From CAIUVD01 sp044338255 (lineage in GTDB: Bacteria; Planctomycetota; UBA11346), in the NCBI GenBank assembly GCA_044338255.1, contig JBIILZ010000101.1, positions 1 through 14,441 of the forward strand: 14,441 nucleotides of DNA, read 5' to 3'. The position numbers and the translations under genes were made by a program. Shown here one piece after another: positions 1-6,900 of this stretch. Numbering within the stretch: the first letter of the stretch is position 1; each line of letters starts with the position of its first letter. The notes beneath the pieces were generated by a model. That model was not told where the DNA came from and made no database searches. It saw only the letters and a program-made list of their open reading frames with translations.

Positions 1-86
1 GGGATAGCGCAGTGCGCGACGAGAGATGTCCATGCAGTCGCCAAAATTTACTGCAGGCTACATACAAGTGAAATATCCCTGATTTT

Positions 87-461
87 TCAAGCTGTTTCAC
101 ACATCGTTGTTATCGCAATGCCATTGCGTTGGGCCGATCCCCGCGCTCGTGCCAGGGCCTCCGCGAAATAGACATCGCCTTTTTCCGCGATCGCGTCGGT
201 CAACATCTGTTTGAGATGATCGCAGGAGCTGGTCACACCCACAGTCAAAACATGGCTTATGAATCCACCTGAGAGCAGCTCGGAACGCGAAGCCTGGGGG
301 TGGGCCGTGGAATTACCGGAGGTCTCGGAAGCAGCTTCGGGATCGGCGCCAGGTGGCTCGTTGAGCGCCTCTTTGTTGAGAGCCTCTTTGCTGAGCGCCT
401 CTTCCTTGAGCGCCTCTTCCTTGAGCGCCTCCAGGGCGGCGAAATCCGGGAAAAAATGCAT
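87..461 (-). CDS. Unknown protein with N-terminal EALxx pentapeptide repeat
   Basis: I do not recognise this protein (124 aa from the chosen start). Residues 11-35 are five consecutive five-residue units (EALKE, EALKE, EALSK, EALNK, EALNE), acidic and probably helical. They are encoded by five 15-bp tandem repeats. Residues 36-60 are Pro/Ser/Ala-rich and look disordered. The C-terminal half (61-124) is mixed, with a short hydrophobic strand (VLTVGV) and a helix-like stretch around 82-108. There is no signal peptide or membrane segment. I chose the second in-frame ATG (461) because GGAG lies 6 nt upstream of it; the ATG at 473 has no clear ribosome site. The gene stands alone on the minus strand, divergent from prs. 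An overlapping plus-strand ORF is less convincing. That this is a real gene is inferred from the ribosome site and the in-frame repeat. Confidence 0.5.
   Translation of the reverse strand: MHFFPDFAALEALKEEALKEEALSKEALNKEALNEPPGADPEAASETSGNSTAHPQASRSELLSGGFISHVLTVGVTSSCDHLKQMLTDAIAEKGDVYFAEALARARGSAQRNGIAITTMCETA
361..435. repeat. Five 15-bp tandem repeats inside the unknown minus-strand gene
   Basis: Units start at 361, 376, 391, 406 and 421 and follow TTGAGCGCCTCTTCC with few changes; the last unit decays after GCCTCC. Each unit encodes one pentapeptide on the minus strand, so gain or loss of a unit keeps the reading frame. Confidence 0.85.
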
Positions 462-562
462 GACTGACTCCATTCAACGCAGAAGCACCATCGCGGTCAC
501 GGAAAAGCTCAGGACCTGCGATGATCAGAGCACATCATGAGCCAACCCCCAGATGACCGTGA

Positions 563-585
563 ACCGGCCTTCATCGCAGGCCGGT
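563..585. other. 8-bp perfect hairpin in the prs upstream gap
   Basis: ACCGGCCT (563-570) pairs with AGGCCGGT (578-585) across a 7-nt loop. There is no T-run on either strand, so it is not a canonical terminator. It sits between the divergent unknown gene and prs and could be a leader structure or operator. The rest of the 474-717 gap shows no convincing promoter. Confidence 0.35.
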
Positions 586-717
586 AATCGTCGGTGAACT
601 GTCACGAACTGCTGGTAGATCGCCACTTCCACTCCTGAATCCGGCGCTTCAGGAGCTAACCGCCAGACGCATCGCTGAGCCAGTCTTCGACCTTGCCCTG
701 GGAATTGTCGCGGCACC

Positions 718-1653
718 ATGTTTCGCCCCGCTATGCGCATCTTCTCTGGTAACGCAAACCGCCCGCTCGCCCAGGCCATCGCCGATCATCTCGGCATGCC
801 GCTGGGCGAAATGCATTGTGGGCGCTTCCCTGACGGTGAAATCAAAGTTGAAATCCAGGACGACGTGCGCGGGGCGGACATCTTCGTCGTCCAACCCACC
901 ACCAGTAATGACTTCCTGATGGAGCTGCTGGTGATCTGCGACGCCCTGCGCCGGGCCTCAGCCCATCGCATCACCGCCGTGATCCCTTATTTCGGCTATG
1001 CGCGGCAGGATCGCAAGCATCAGGGGCGCGTCCCGATCACCGCCAAGCTGGTCGCCAACCTGATCACCGCCGCCGGTTTCCATCGCCTGCTGACCGTCGA
1101 CCTTCATGCCCAGCAGCTGCAGGGCTTCTTCGATGTTCCGGTGGATCACCTCACGGCCTTCCCGGTGCAGGTCGAATATCTTAAGACCCTGGGCCTGATC
1201 GATCCGGTGGTGGTCAGCCCCGACACCGGCTCGATCAAGCTCGCCGACAAGGTCGCCAAGGACCTCGGCGCCAAGCTCGCGATCATCGACAAGCGCCGCA
1301 CCGGCGACAGCAAGACCGAAGTCGCCAATGTCATCGGTGAGATCGGCAAGCGTCCGGCGATCATCGTCGACGACATGATCACCACCGCCGGCTCGATGAC
1401 CAATGCCATCCGCACGGCCCGGGAATTCGGTGCCACCCGCGTCATCCCCATGACCACCCACCCGGTGCTCTGCGGCGATGCCTTCGAGCGCCTCAGCGAC
1501 GTCAAGCTCGATGAGCTGGTCATCACCGACACCATCCCCCTCAAGCGCCGCTTTGCCGAACTGCCCGTCAAGGTGCTATCGGTGGCGCCGTTGCTGGGCG
1601 AAGCCATCAAACGAATTCATACCAACCAGTCGGTGAGTTCGCTCTTCAAGTGA
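718..1653 (+). CDS. prs: Ribose-phosphate pyrophosphokinase (PRPP synthase)
   Basis: Cytosolic enzyme that makes PRPP from ribose 5-phosphate and ATP, feeding purine, pyrimidine, NAD, histidine and tryptophan synthesis. At 311 aa it is close to the usual bacterial length. The N-terminal IFSGNANRPLAQ block and RFPDGE near 36-41 are typical. The ATP-binding RQDRK is at 96-100, followed by GRVPITAKLVANL. The metal-site TVDLH is at 126-130 and leads into QLQGFFDVPVDHL. The flexible-loop DKRR is at 191-194. The PRPP-binding loop VDDMITTAGS is at 217-226, where many homologues have DMIDTAG. The protein ends in the usual SVSSLF. The start could instead be the ATG at 733; I kept 718, though neither has a strong ribosome site. 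The L25 gene follows after 61 nt, a pairing common in bacteria and consistent with cotranscription. Confidence 0.96.
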   Translation: MFRPAMRIFSGNANRPLAQAIADHLGMPLGEMHCGRFPDGEIKVEIQDDVRGADIFVVQPTTSNDFLMELLVICDALRRASAHRITAVIPYFGYARQDRKHQGRVPITAKLVANLITAAGFHRLLTVDLHAQQLQGFFDVPVDHLTAFPVQVEYLKTLGLIDPVVVSPDTGSIKLADKVAKDLGAKLAIIDKRRTGDSKTEVANVIGEIGKRPAIIVDDMITTAGSMTNAIRTAREFGATRVIPMTTHPVLCGDAFERLSDVKLDELVITDTIPLKRRFAELPVKVLSVAPLLGEAIKRIHTNQSVSSLFK

Positions 1654-1714
1654 AGAACGATCGCCGGCATCCACGGGAATGCACTGTTCTCTGAACAGCA
1701 AAGTGAGTACCCAC

Positions 1715-2422
1715 ATGAGCAAGAACCTCCTCTCCTTCACCGCTACGCCGCGCACCAGCACCGGGGGCTCCGCCACCCGCCTGCTGCGCGCCGAAGGCAA
1801 GGTCCCCGTGACCCTGTCGCGTCCTGGCAAGCCCAGCGCCCATCTGGTGTTCGACAACAAGTCGGCCGAAGATGTGGCGCACAACGTCGTGCATCTGTTG
1901 AACCTGACCGTCGGCGGCGAGACCGTCACCGCCCTCAAGGGCGCGATCTCGCGTCATTGCATCAAGGACAACATCGAACATCTCGACCTGATCCAGGTCG
2001 ATGAGAAGTCCGAGATCAAGGTCGACGTCAACGTCACCCCCGACGCCCGCAACTGCCCCGGCGTCAAGGCCGGCGGGATCGTCGAACAGCGCCTGCGCAA
2101 GGTCAAAGTCAAGTGCAAGGTCAATGGCATCCCCGATGCCATCGGCCTGAACCTCGACGATGTGCAGATCATGCAGACGGTCTACGCCGACAAGCTGATC
2201 ATGCCCAAGGGCGTCTTCCTGCTGACCAACCCCAAGTTGCCGGTGCTGTCAGTGGTGATCACCCGCGGCATGGCCAAGACCGCCGAAGCCGCCACCGACG
2301 CGGCCGCCGACCCCAAGGCTGCAGCCAAGCCCGCAGCCAAAGCCGCGGCTCCGGCCGCAGCTGCTGGTGCCAAGCCCGCTGCCGGCGCCAAGCCCGCTGC
2401 GGCTCCTGCCAAGAAGAAGTGA
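1715..2422 (+). CDS. rplY: Large ribosomal subunit protein L25, CTC type
   Basis: 5S rRNA-binding ribosomal protein of the long CTC form (235 aa), in contrast to the short L25 of E. coli. The N-terminal L25 domain (about 5-95) carries the expected RTSTGGSATRLLRAEGKVPV signature. The C-terminal beta domain (about 100-188) contains PGVKAGGIVEQRLRKVKVKC, typical of the family. Residues 189-235 form an Ala/Lys/Pro-rich tail with AAAKPAAKA and AGAKPAAGAKPAA repeats, probably disordered and basic. An in-frame ATG lies at 1679, but the extra 12 residues match nothing in the family, so I start at 1715, although its ribosome site is weak. The gene follows prs and is closed by a strong terminator. pth, often next to this pair, is absent here. 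Confidence 0.93.
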   Translation: MSKNLLSFTATPRTSTGGSATRLLRAEGKVPVTLSRPGKPSAHLVFDNKSAEDVAHNVVHLLNLTVGGETVTALKGAISRHCIKDNIEHLDLIQVDEKSEIKVDVNVTPDARNCPGVKAGGIVEQRLRKVKVKCKVNGIPDAIGLNLDDVQIMQTVYADKLIMPKGVFLLTNPKLPVLSVVITRGMAKTAEAATDAAADPKAAAKPAAKAAAPAAAAGAKPAAGAKPAAAPAKKK

Positions 2423-2462
2423 GCCTCTCGGCCTGGGTCTCCAGGCCATCGCGCTTTTCCGG

Positions 2463-2497
2463 GAACCAGGCACTACGGTGCCTGGTTCTGTTTTTTT
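2463..2497 (+). terminator. Intrinsic terminator after rplY with UACG tetraloop
   Basis: An 11-bp perfect stem pairs 2463-2473 (GAACCAGGCAC) with 2478-2488 (GTGCCTGGTTC). It is closed by the very stable C(UACG)G tetraloop and followed by TG and seven T residues (2491-2497). It ends the prs-rplY transcript about 40 nt after the rplY stop codon. Confidence 0.95.
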
Positions 2498-2534
2498 GCA
2501 GCCTTCTAGCAAGCTCCGTGCATGGCTTTTGCCA

Positions 2535-2578
2535 GCGGGCACACGATGGCCCGCATGATCAAGGAGGCCACTGGCCTC
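2535..2578 (+). other. Two small hairpins in the tatD leader
   Basis: GCGGGC (2535-2540) pairs with GCCCGC (2549-2554). GAGGCC (2564-2569) pairs with GGCCTC (2573-2578) across a 3-nt loop. Neither is followed by a T-run. They lie between the rplY terminator and tatD and may be leader structure. No clear promoter for tatD was found. Confidence 0.25.
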
Positions 2579-2624
2579 TCTCCCAGCCTCCCAGCCATTA
2601 CCGTGCTCAGCATCGGACGAGTCC

Positions 2625-3470
2625 ATGATCCATCTCTTCGATACCCATTGCCACCTCACCGGTGAACGCTTCAACGCGGATCGTGAGACGCTGATCCCGG
2701 CGTTGCCGGCGGAGGGCGTCTGGCGCGCCATCAGCATCGGCACTGGCCTCGATGATGCACGGGCGGTGGCAGCCCTGGTGGCGCGCTTCCCCGAACGTCT
2801 CGCGGGAGCCGCCGGACTCGATCCGCATAGCTGCCATGACGCCGGCGATGCTTTCGACACCCAGCTCGCCGAACTCGCGACCCTGGTGGCGAGCGGGGCT
2901 TTTGTCGCCCTCGGCGAGATCGGTATCGAATACCACCATCGCCTCAATCCGCCGCTGGTGCAGATCGCGCAATTCGAAGCTCAGCTCGAGCTCGCGCACC
3001 GTCATCACCTGCCGGTCATCATCCATGTCCGCGAGGGCACGGCTGGCGATGGTCGCGATGCCCATGTCGATACCCTGGAACTACTCTCGCGGCATCGACA
3101 GAATCGCGGCGTGATCCACAGCTTTGCCGGCACCGCCGCGCATGCCCGAGCGTATCTCGAGCTCGGCTGGCATCTCAGCTTCAACGGCATGCTGACCTAT
3201 AAGGCCAACGATGAGCTGCGTGAGGCGGCGCGCATCACCCCTGCCGATCGGCTGCTGGTGGAAACCGACGCACCGTATCTGCCGCCGATCCCCCACCGCG
3301 GCCGGCGCTGTGATCCAGGCATGATCACCATCACCTGCGCACGCTTGGCCGAGATCCGCGGCGAACGTGACGATGACGTTCGAGCCTGGACGACGCGCAA
3401 CGCGTGTAAGCTCTTCGGCATGGAATTGCCGCCCGAGTGGCATCCCGAGCAAGCATCCGCCCCGGCGTGA
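2625..3470 (+). CDS. tatD: TatD-family metal-dependent hydrolase (DNase)
   Basis: TIM-barrel metallohydrolase of the TatD family; characterised members are metal-dependent 3'-5' exonucleases or deoxyribonucleases acting in DNA repair and turnover. At 281 aa it is slightly longer than the usual 255-265. Metal ligands are all visible: DTHCH at 6-10, the bridging Glu of GEIG (E98), His in VIIHVR (H134), His in GVIHSF (H165) and Asp in ETDAPYL (D215). The usual substrate-loop motif (P-x-RG-x-N/C-x-P) is present as PHRGRRCDP at 223-231. The C-terminal tail after FGM is a short extension. Start is the ATG at 2625 with only a weak purine stretch (GGACGAG) upstream. recX follows after 56 nt on the same strand, so the two are probably cotranscribed. 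The exact substrate cannot be read from sequence. Confidence 0.92.
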   Translation: MIHLFDTHCHLTGERFNADRETLIPALPAEGVWRAISIGTGLDDARAVAALVARFPERLAGAAGLDPHSCHDAGDAFDTQLAELATLVASGAFVALGEIGIEYHHRLNPPLVQIAQFEAQLELAHRHHLPVIIHVREGTAGDGRDAHVDTLELLSRHRQNRGVIHSFAGTAAHARAYLELGWHLSFNGMLTYKANDELREAARITPADRLLVETDAPYLPPIPHRGRRCDPGMITITCARLAEIRGERDDDVRAWTTRNACKLFGMELPPEWHPEQASAPA

Positions 3471-3526
3471 TCGATCATTAGCCACGAACCGATTGGTAGT
3501 CGAGTAATCAGACCTACCGTGGAACC

Positions 3527-4324
3527 ATGTTCACTGAACGGCAGCTGACATCCCTGGCCAACATGGAAGCGCTTCTCAAGCGCCGCCAGCCGCGCCCGCC
3601 GTTGGCTGATCGCGAGGCTTTTGAAGCCTATTGGGAGCTCCTCTCCCGACGCTGTGAGGCGGCCCGACGGGCGCAGGCGACAGCGACTCCGGCCTCACGC
3701 GCGGCGCAGCGTGCAGATCGCCAGCAGCGTCTTACGGCATATTATCAGACCCTGCCGCACCTTCTCGGGTACGCTCAGCAGTATCGCCAACGCTATCAGC
3801 CCTCGGTGGCCAAACTGCGCCAGCAGCTGGTGCTGAAAGGGGCCGATGAGGCGCTGGTCGAGCAGGCCATGCAGCAGATCTCCGGCAGCATGGATGAAGC
3901 TCAGCGCGCCGGGGAATTGGCCGAGATGCTGCAGCAGCGAGGAGATCACGCCGCCGCCATCCGCGCAAAATTGCGCCAGCGATTGTTCACCAACGAAACA
4001 ATCGAGCAGTGCCTGCAACAGCTGTCGGCGGCCACCGGCAGCGTCCTCGAGACCTCGGCATTGGCCCGGAAGATCCAGAAATTGCAGCGCAAGGGGATGT
4101 CGCAGCAGGCCATGCGCAGCCGGCTCATGGGCCAGGCCGCCGATCGTCCGATCGTCCAGGCAGCCTTGAACGTAGCCGGCGGTGAGGATCAGGCCTTGCA
4201 CCGTGCGGTTGAGCGTCTCCAACGCCGACCACTCGCCCCGCGGGTGCTGATCCAACGTCTCCTCGGCAAGGGCTTCCGCTATGCCGACATCGTACGCGTT
4301 TTGGCCGAGACGCCGGCCTCATGA
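3527..4324 (+). CDS. Divergent RecX-like protein
   Basis: An all-helical, Gln/Arg-rich protein of 265 aa that resembles RecX, the modulator of RecA filaments, in repeat pattern more than in strict motifs. Four units of the form S/A-x-x-x-L/I-x-x-x-L-x-x-KG-x(5-8)-I/V-x-x-x-L can be seen: about 93-118, 142-166, 180-215 and 235-260. The last unit (HRAVERLQRR then LIQRLLGKGFRYADIVRVL) is the most RecX-like. Residues 1-75 are an extra basic helical region not typical of RecX. There is no signal peptide or membrane segment. It follows tatD by 56 nt, and the pair suggests a DNA-maintenance setting. A generic helical-repeat protein is the main alternative, so no symbol is given. Confidence 0.62.
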   Translation: MFTERQLTSLANMEALLKRRQPRPPLADREAFEAYWELLSRRCEAARRAQATATPASRAAQRADRQQRLTAYYQTLPHLLGYAQQYRQRYQPSVAKLRQQLVLKGADEALVEQAMQQISGSMDEAQRAGELAEMLQQRGDHAAAIRAKLRQRLFTNETIEQCLQQLSAATGSVLETSALARKIQKLQRKGMSQQAMRSRLMGQAADRPIVQAALNVAGGEDQALHRAVERLQRRPLAPRVLIQRLLGKGFRYADIVRVLAETPAS

Positions 4325-4328
4325 AAAT

Positions 4329-4354
4329 GCGAGCGGTACTAAAGTACCGCTCGC
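4329..4354. terminator. Perfect hairpin between recX-like gene and convergent small gene
   Basis: GCGAGCGGTAC (4329-4339) pairs perfectly with GTACCGCTCGC (4344-4354), and an inner T-A pair is possible. It begins 4 nt after the recX-like stop codon. The plus strand has no T-run after it, but the minus strand continues ATTTTCAT. It therefore looks most like a terminator for the convergent minus-strand gene and may work in both directions. Confidence 0.6.
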
Positions 4355-4404
4355 AGCTATCTCAAACTCGTTACGTATCGTACTTCAGACCGCCGATGGA
4401 ACAT

Positions 4405-4507
4405 CTAGGAGACTGTCGGAGATAGGCGCCCAGGGATGGCGAAGGTCTCGTGCGGCAGATCCAAGGCGGCAAGGCGGGCGGATAGAGGGAGCTATCTCCT
4501 AGGAGAC
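4405..4507. mobile_element. Possible MITE-like element with inverted ends and direct-repeat flanks
   Basis: CTAGGAGAC occurs at 4405-4413 and again at 4499-4507 in the same orientation. Just inside, GGAGATAG (4418-4425) and CTATCTCC (4492-4499) are perfect inverted repeats. The 66 nt between are G-rich on the plus strand and have no convincing ORF. Inverted ends with a flanking 9-bp direct repeat are what a small non-autonomous transposon leaves. The right repeat also supplies the stop codon of the adjacent minus-strand gene. With one copy visible this is inference; an ordinary structured 3' untranslated region would look similar. Confidence 0.35.
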
Positions 4508-4723
4508 ACGCCGCAGCGTAATGTGGTTGGCAACCTGTTCGACCAACAATTCACTGCCGAGATGATCGTGAAAACGTTCACGGACATCTTCAGCAAAGCG
4601 GCGAGCCGCAAGAGGATCAGGTTCACCACGGAAATCGTGGAAATCAAAGCGATCGTTACCGCCACAGGCGGCGAGATACGACAACAAACGATCTAACGTG
4701 GCAGGAACGGCGGCAGTCGTCAT
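4499..4723 (-). CDS. Unknown small acidic/arginine-rich protein, 74 aa
   Basis: I do not recognise this protein. It is a charged helical-looking sequence with no membrane segment: N-terminal MTTAAVPATLDRLLSYL, then FDFHDFRGEPDP near 26-37, then a long amphipathic helix candidate (38-66, AARRFAEDVRER and onward). The single Cys (20) gives no metal motif. The case for a real gene is the strong ribosome site GAGGTGG a few bases before the ATG at 4723, better than most genes in this window. It is convergent with the recX-like gene, with the 4329-4354 hairpin between them. Overlapping plus-strand ORFs (around 4436-4696) lack such a site. Function unknown. Confidence 0.6.
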   Translation of the reverse strand: MTTAAVPATLDRLLSYLAACGGNDRFDFHDFRGEPDPLAARRFAEDVRERFHDHLGSELLVEQVANHITLRRVS

Positions 4724-4870
4724 AGTCCACCTCGGGTAGGCACGTGTTGAATGCCTGACATGGTCATGGTGACATAGACTTGCGGAGATCGCAAGGCTTT
4801 CTGCTCAACTTAAGCATAGAACATGCCGAACCGTGCGTGACGCCACATGGATCCAACTACAATGTGCGTT

Positions 4871-4876
4871 TATACT
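4871..4876 (+). promoter_or_regulatory. Candidate -10 box for the 195-aa gene
   Basis: TATACT lies about 60 nt before the ATG at 4936. The matching -35 position (4848-4853, TGGATC) is poor, so this rests mostly on the -10 box. The 4724-4935 gap also holds a small hairpin (CTTGCG 4779-4784 with CGCAAG 4790-4795) and should contain the divergent promoter of the minus-strand gene, which I could not place. Confidence 0.35.
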
Positions 4877-4935
4877 AAGGCCACTCGCGTCACCAATCCC
4901 GTTGTACCGCATGGCGGTGAGCCTAGAACGACCCT

Positions 4936-5523
4936 ATGAGCGAGAGCAAACCTAAGTACGCCAACTTCCCCGAGCGCGAGCTCCAGGTAGCCATCGGCCC
5001 GAACATCAACGCGACCACACTTAAGACCCTGACGCGCCTGTCGATCGGGACTTACGAGATGTCCTTCCTGCAACAGGAGAAGGGCAAGGCCACCAATGAC
5101 GCGGCGAGAACGGCCCTCAACGCCCTCTCCAAACAGGCCAAACTGGTTCCCACCAGTGAGAAAACCCGTGATTTCGTCGGCCACTTCATTGCCCAGAACG
5201 AGGACGTGATCTACAAGCTGTGGATCACCACCCCGTTCGAACTGACCCAATCCGGGCACATTATCTGGGTCCGCTACAGCGAATTGACCGGTGACATGAA
5301 GACGGGTGTGGCCTTCAAACTTGCCACGGCTTTCACCATCGATGATATCTCCAACCTGATCAAGAAGGCCCACGACAATGCCGTGGTGCTGGCTCCCGGC
5401 GAGGCCTTCACCCTCAAGGGCAATCCTCCACCGCGCTTTCAGAAGAAGGCCGCCGCCAGCGACGTCGCTGCTCCGGTGACCGAGGAAGTCGCGGCCGGCG
5501 GAGACGAGACGCCCAGCGCGTAA
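4936..5523 (+). CDS. Unknown soluble protein, 195 aa
   Basis: Not recognised. The protein is soluble-looking with no signal peptide. Residues 1-75 are Lys/Thr/Ala-rich and probably helical (LKTLTRLSIGTYEMSFLQQEKGK lies within 29-51). Residues 78-160 look like a compact mixed fold with strands around DVIYKLWITT and HIIWVRYSE. Residues 162-195 are a Pro/Ala/Glu tail that is probably disordered. The reading frame is closed by its own long hairpin. It lies upstream of pilC in the same direction, but a strong promoter between them argues against a single operon. The start has only a distant GGTGAG upstream. Codon use and GC resemble the neighbouring genes, so recent transfer is not indicated. Confidence 0.75.
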   Translation: MSESKPKYANFPERELQVAIGPNINATTLKTLTRLSIGTYEMSFLQQEKGKATNDAARTALNALSKQAKLVPTSEKTRDFVGHFIAQNEDVIYKLWITTPFELTQSGHIIWVRYSELTGDMKTGVAFKLATAFTIDDISNLIKKAHDNAVVLAPGEAFTLKGNPPPRFQKKAAASDVAAPVTEEVAAGGDETPSA

Positions 5524-5542
5524 GCGTTGCCAGATGCGTACG

Positions 5543-5587
5543 CCAACGAGCACGACCAGAGGCCACCCCTCCGGTCGTGCTCGTTGG
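5543..5587. terminator. 15-bp perfect hairpin after the 195-aa gene
   Basis: CCAACGAGCACGACC (5543-5557) pairs exactly with GGTCGTGCTCGTTGG (5573-5587). After an A/C mismatch the stem can continue with GAGG/CCTC (5559-5562 with 5568-5571), giving about 19 bp in all. It begins 20 nt after the stop codon. There is no T-run on either side, so it may act as a 3' stabilising structure or a non-canonical terminator. Confidence 0.55.
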
Positions 5588-5615
5588 TGGGTAGTGCCAA
5601 GCTTTGCCCTACGAC

Positions 5616-5644
5616 TTGCCAGATGTTCAATACGAGGCTATACT
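5616..5644 (+). promoter_or_regulatory. Sigma70-type promoter for pilC
   Basis: TTGCCA (5616-5621) and TATACT (5639-5644) are separated by exactly 17 nt. Transcription would begin near 5651, leaving a leader of only about 13 nt that still contains GGAG (5655-5658) before the GTG start at 5664. This is the best promoter match in the window. Confidence 0.7.
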
Positions 5645-5663
5645 GATCTGAAACGGAGATCTC

Positions 5664-6884
5664 GTGGCTAAACTAAAATTCGCCTATGTCGGACGCGATA
5701 GTGCCGGAAAGGACGTCCGCGGGACCCTCGAAGCCGAAACCAAGGAAGTAGCCCTGACGCAGATCCGCGGCATGCAACTGCAGCTGCAAAAGTTGGATGT
5801 TATAGCCGACAAAAAGAATGCCGGACTGAGCCGTCGGCGTAGTGCCAAACCTGCCGAGTTGGCGATGTTCACCCGCCAGCTGGCGACCATGATCGGGGCC
5901 GGTATCCCCCTGCTCGAAAGCTTCGAGATCCTCTCGGAGCAGACCATGAGCACGAACAAGAACTTCGGTACCGGCATCCAGGAATGCGCCGACATGGTCC
6001 GTGGCGGCACGGAAATGTCAGAAGCGATGGCGCGCTTCCCCGGCATCTTCCCGGAGATCTACGTAAACATGATCAAGGCCGGCGAATCGTCCGGCCAGCT
6101 CGATATCATCCTCGGACGCCTCGCCGACTTCATGGAAGCGTCGGAGACGCTGAAGAGCGAAATCAAGTCGGCGATGACCTACCCGATCATCTCCTTGTGC
6201 CTGATCTTCGGCATCACCGGCTACCTGCTGGTAGGCGTGGTCCCCAAGTTCGAAGCCATGTTCAACTCGTTGAATGCGAAATTGCCCGCGATCACCGTCA
6301 TTGTGCTCGAGGCCTCGCGGTTTTTGACCAATCAGTGGTATATCGTGGTCTTCTTCGTCCTTGCCGTCATCATCAGCTATAAAGTCATGATGAAGATCAG
6401 TGTCGATGCGCGACGTATCCGCGACACGGTGACCCTCAAGATTCCAGTCTTCGGCCCGCTCGGCCAGAAGGTCGCCCTGAGCCGTTTCACGCGCACCTTC
6501 GGCACTCTGCTTTCTTCAGGTGTTCCCCTGCTGGCCGCACTTGAGATCGTGGCCTCGACCGCCGGCAACATGGTCATCGAAGACACCCTGCTCGCCACCC
6601 GCGACTCGGTCCGTCGTGGCGAAAACCTCACCTCGCATCTGCAGACCTCGTGGGTCTTCCCGCCCATGGTGGTCAAAATGATGTCAATCGGTGAACGTTC
6701 GGGCGCGCTCGAAGTCCTGCTGTTCAAGATCGCCGATTTCTACGACCAGCAGATCCACGCGACGGTGAAGGCCCTGACCAGCTTGATCGAACCGATCATG
6801 TTGTCGGTGATGGGCGTGGTCGTGGGCACGATCGTCGCCGCCATCTTCCTGCCGATCCTGGAACTGCAGAAGCAGCTCTCGTAA
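5664..6884 (+). CDS. pilC: Type IV pilus / type II secretion inner-membrane platform protein (PilC/GspF)
   Basis: Polytopic inner-membrane protein that couples the assembly ATPase to pilin or pseudopilin extrusion. Its 406 aa match the family. The N-terminal cytoplasmic region (FAYVGRDSAGKDVRGTLEAE) is typical. Two T2SSF domains follow, about 68-190 and 272-395, each with its signature: FTRQLATMIGAGIPLLES then AGESSG (139-144), and FTRTFGTLLSSGVPLLAALE then GERSG (343-347). Membrane segments are near 172-194, 225-243 and 376-397. The start is GTG with GGAG 5 nt upstream. A sensor kinase follows after 16 nt. No pilin, PilB, PilT or secretin genes are in view, so sequence alone cannot decide between pilus and type II secretion; the PilS-like neighbour favours the pilus. 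Confidence 0.93.
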   Translation: MAKLKFAYVGRDSAGKDVRGTLEAETKEVALTQIRGMQLQLQKLDVIADKKNAGLSRRRSAKPAELAMFTRQLATMIGAGIPLLESFEILSEQTMSTNKNFGTGIQECADMVRGGTEMSEAMARFPGIFPEIYVNMIKAGESSGQLDIILGRLADFMEASETLKSEIKSAMTYPIISLCLIFGITGYLLVGVVPKFEAMFNSLNAKLPAITVIVLEASRFLTNQWYIVVFFVLAVIISYKVMMKISVDARRIRDTVTLKIPVFGPLGQKVALSRFTRTFGTLLSSGVPLLAALEIVASTAGNMVIEDTLLATRDSVRRGENLTSHLQTSWVFPPMVVKMMSIGERSGALEVLLFKIADFYDQQIHATVKALTSLIEPIMLSVMGVVVGTIVAAIFLPILELQKQLS

Positions 6885-6897
6885 GCCGGCGCTTACG
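6880..6897 (+). other. Hairpin over the pilC stop codon
   Basis: CGTAAGC (6880-6886) pairs with GCTTACG (6891-6897) around a CGGC loop. It includes the pilC stop codon and ends 3 nt before the kinase ATG. No T-run follows. Its position could make kinase translation depend on ribosomes finishing pilC, since the kinase has no clear ribosome site. Confidence 0.4.
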
Positions 6898-6900
6898 GCC

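Noticed and set aside
259..540. 93-aa plus-strand Ser/Ala-rich ORF
   Set aside because: It reads the 15-bp repeat on the opposite strand, has no convincing ribosome site, and the minus-strand frame has GGAG at a good distance.
1679..1714. N-terminal extension of L25 from the ATG at 1679
   Set aside because: The 12 extra residues do not resemble the family and the region lacks a ribosome site; the conserved domain starts just after the ATG at 1715.
4281..4696. Two small plus-strand ORFs after the recX-like gene
   Set aside because: They overlap the hairpin, the possible mobile element and the antisense of the 74-aa gene; no ribosome site of comparable quality.
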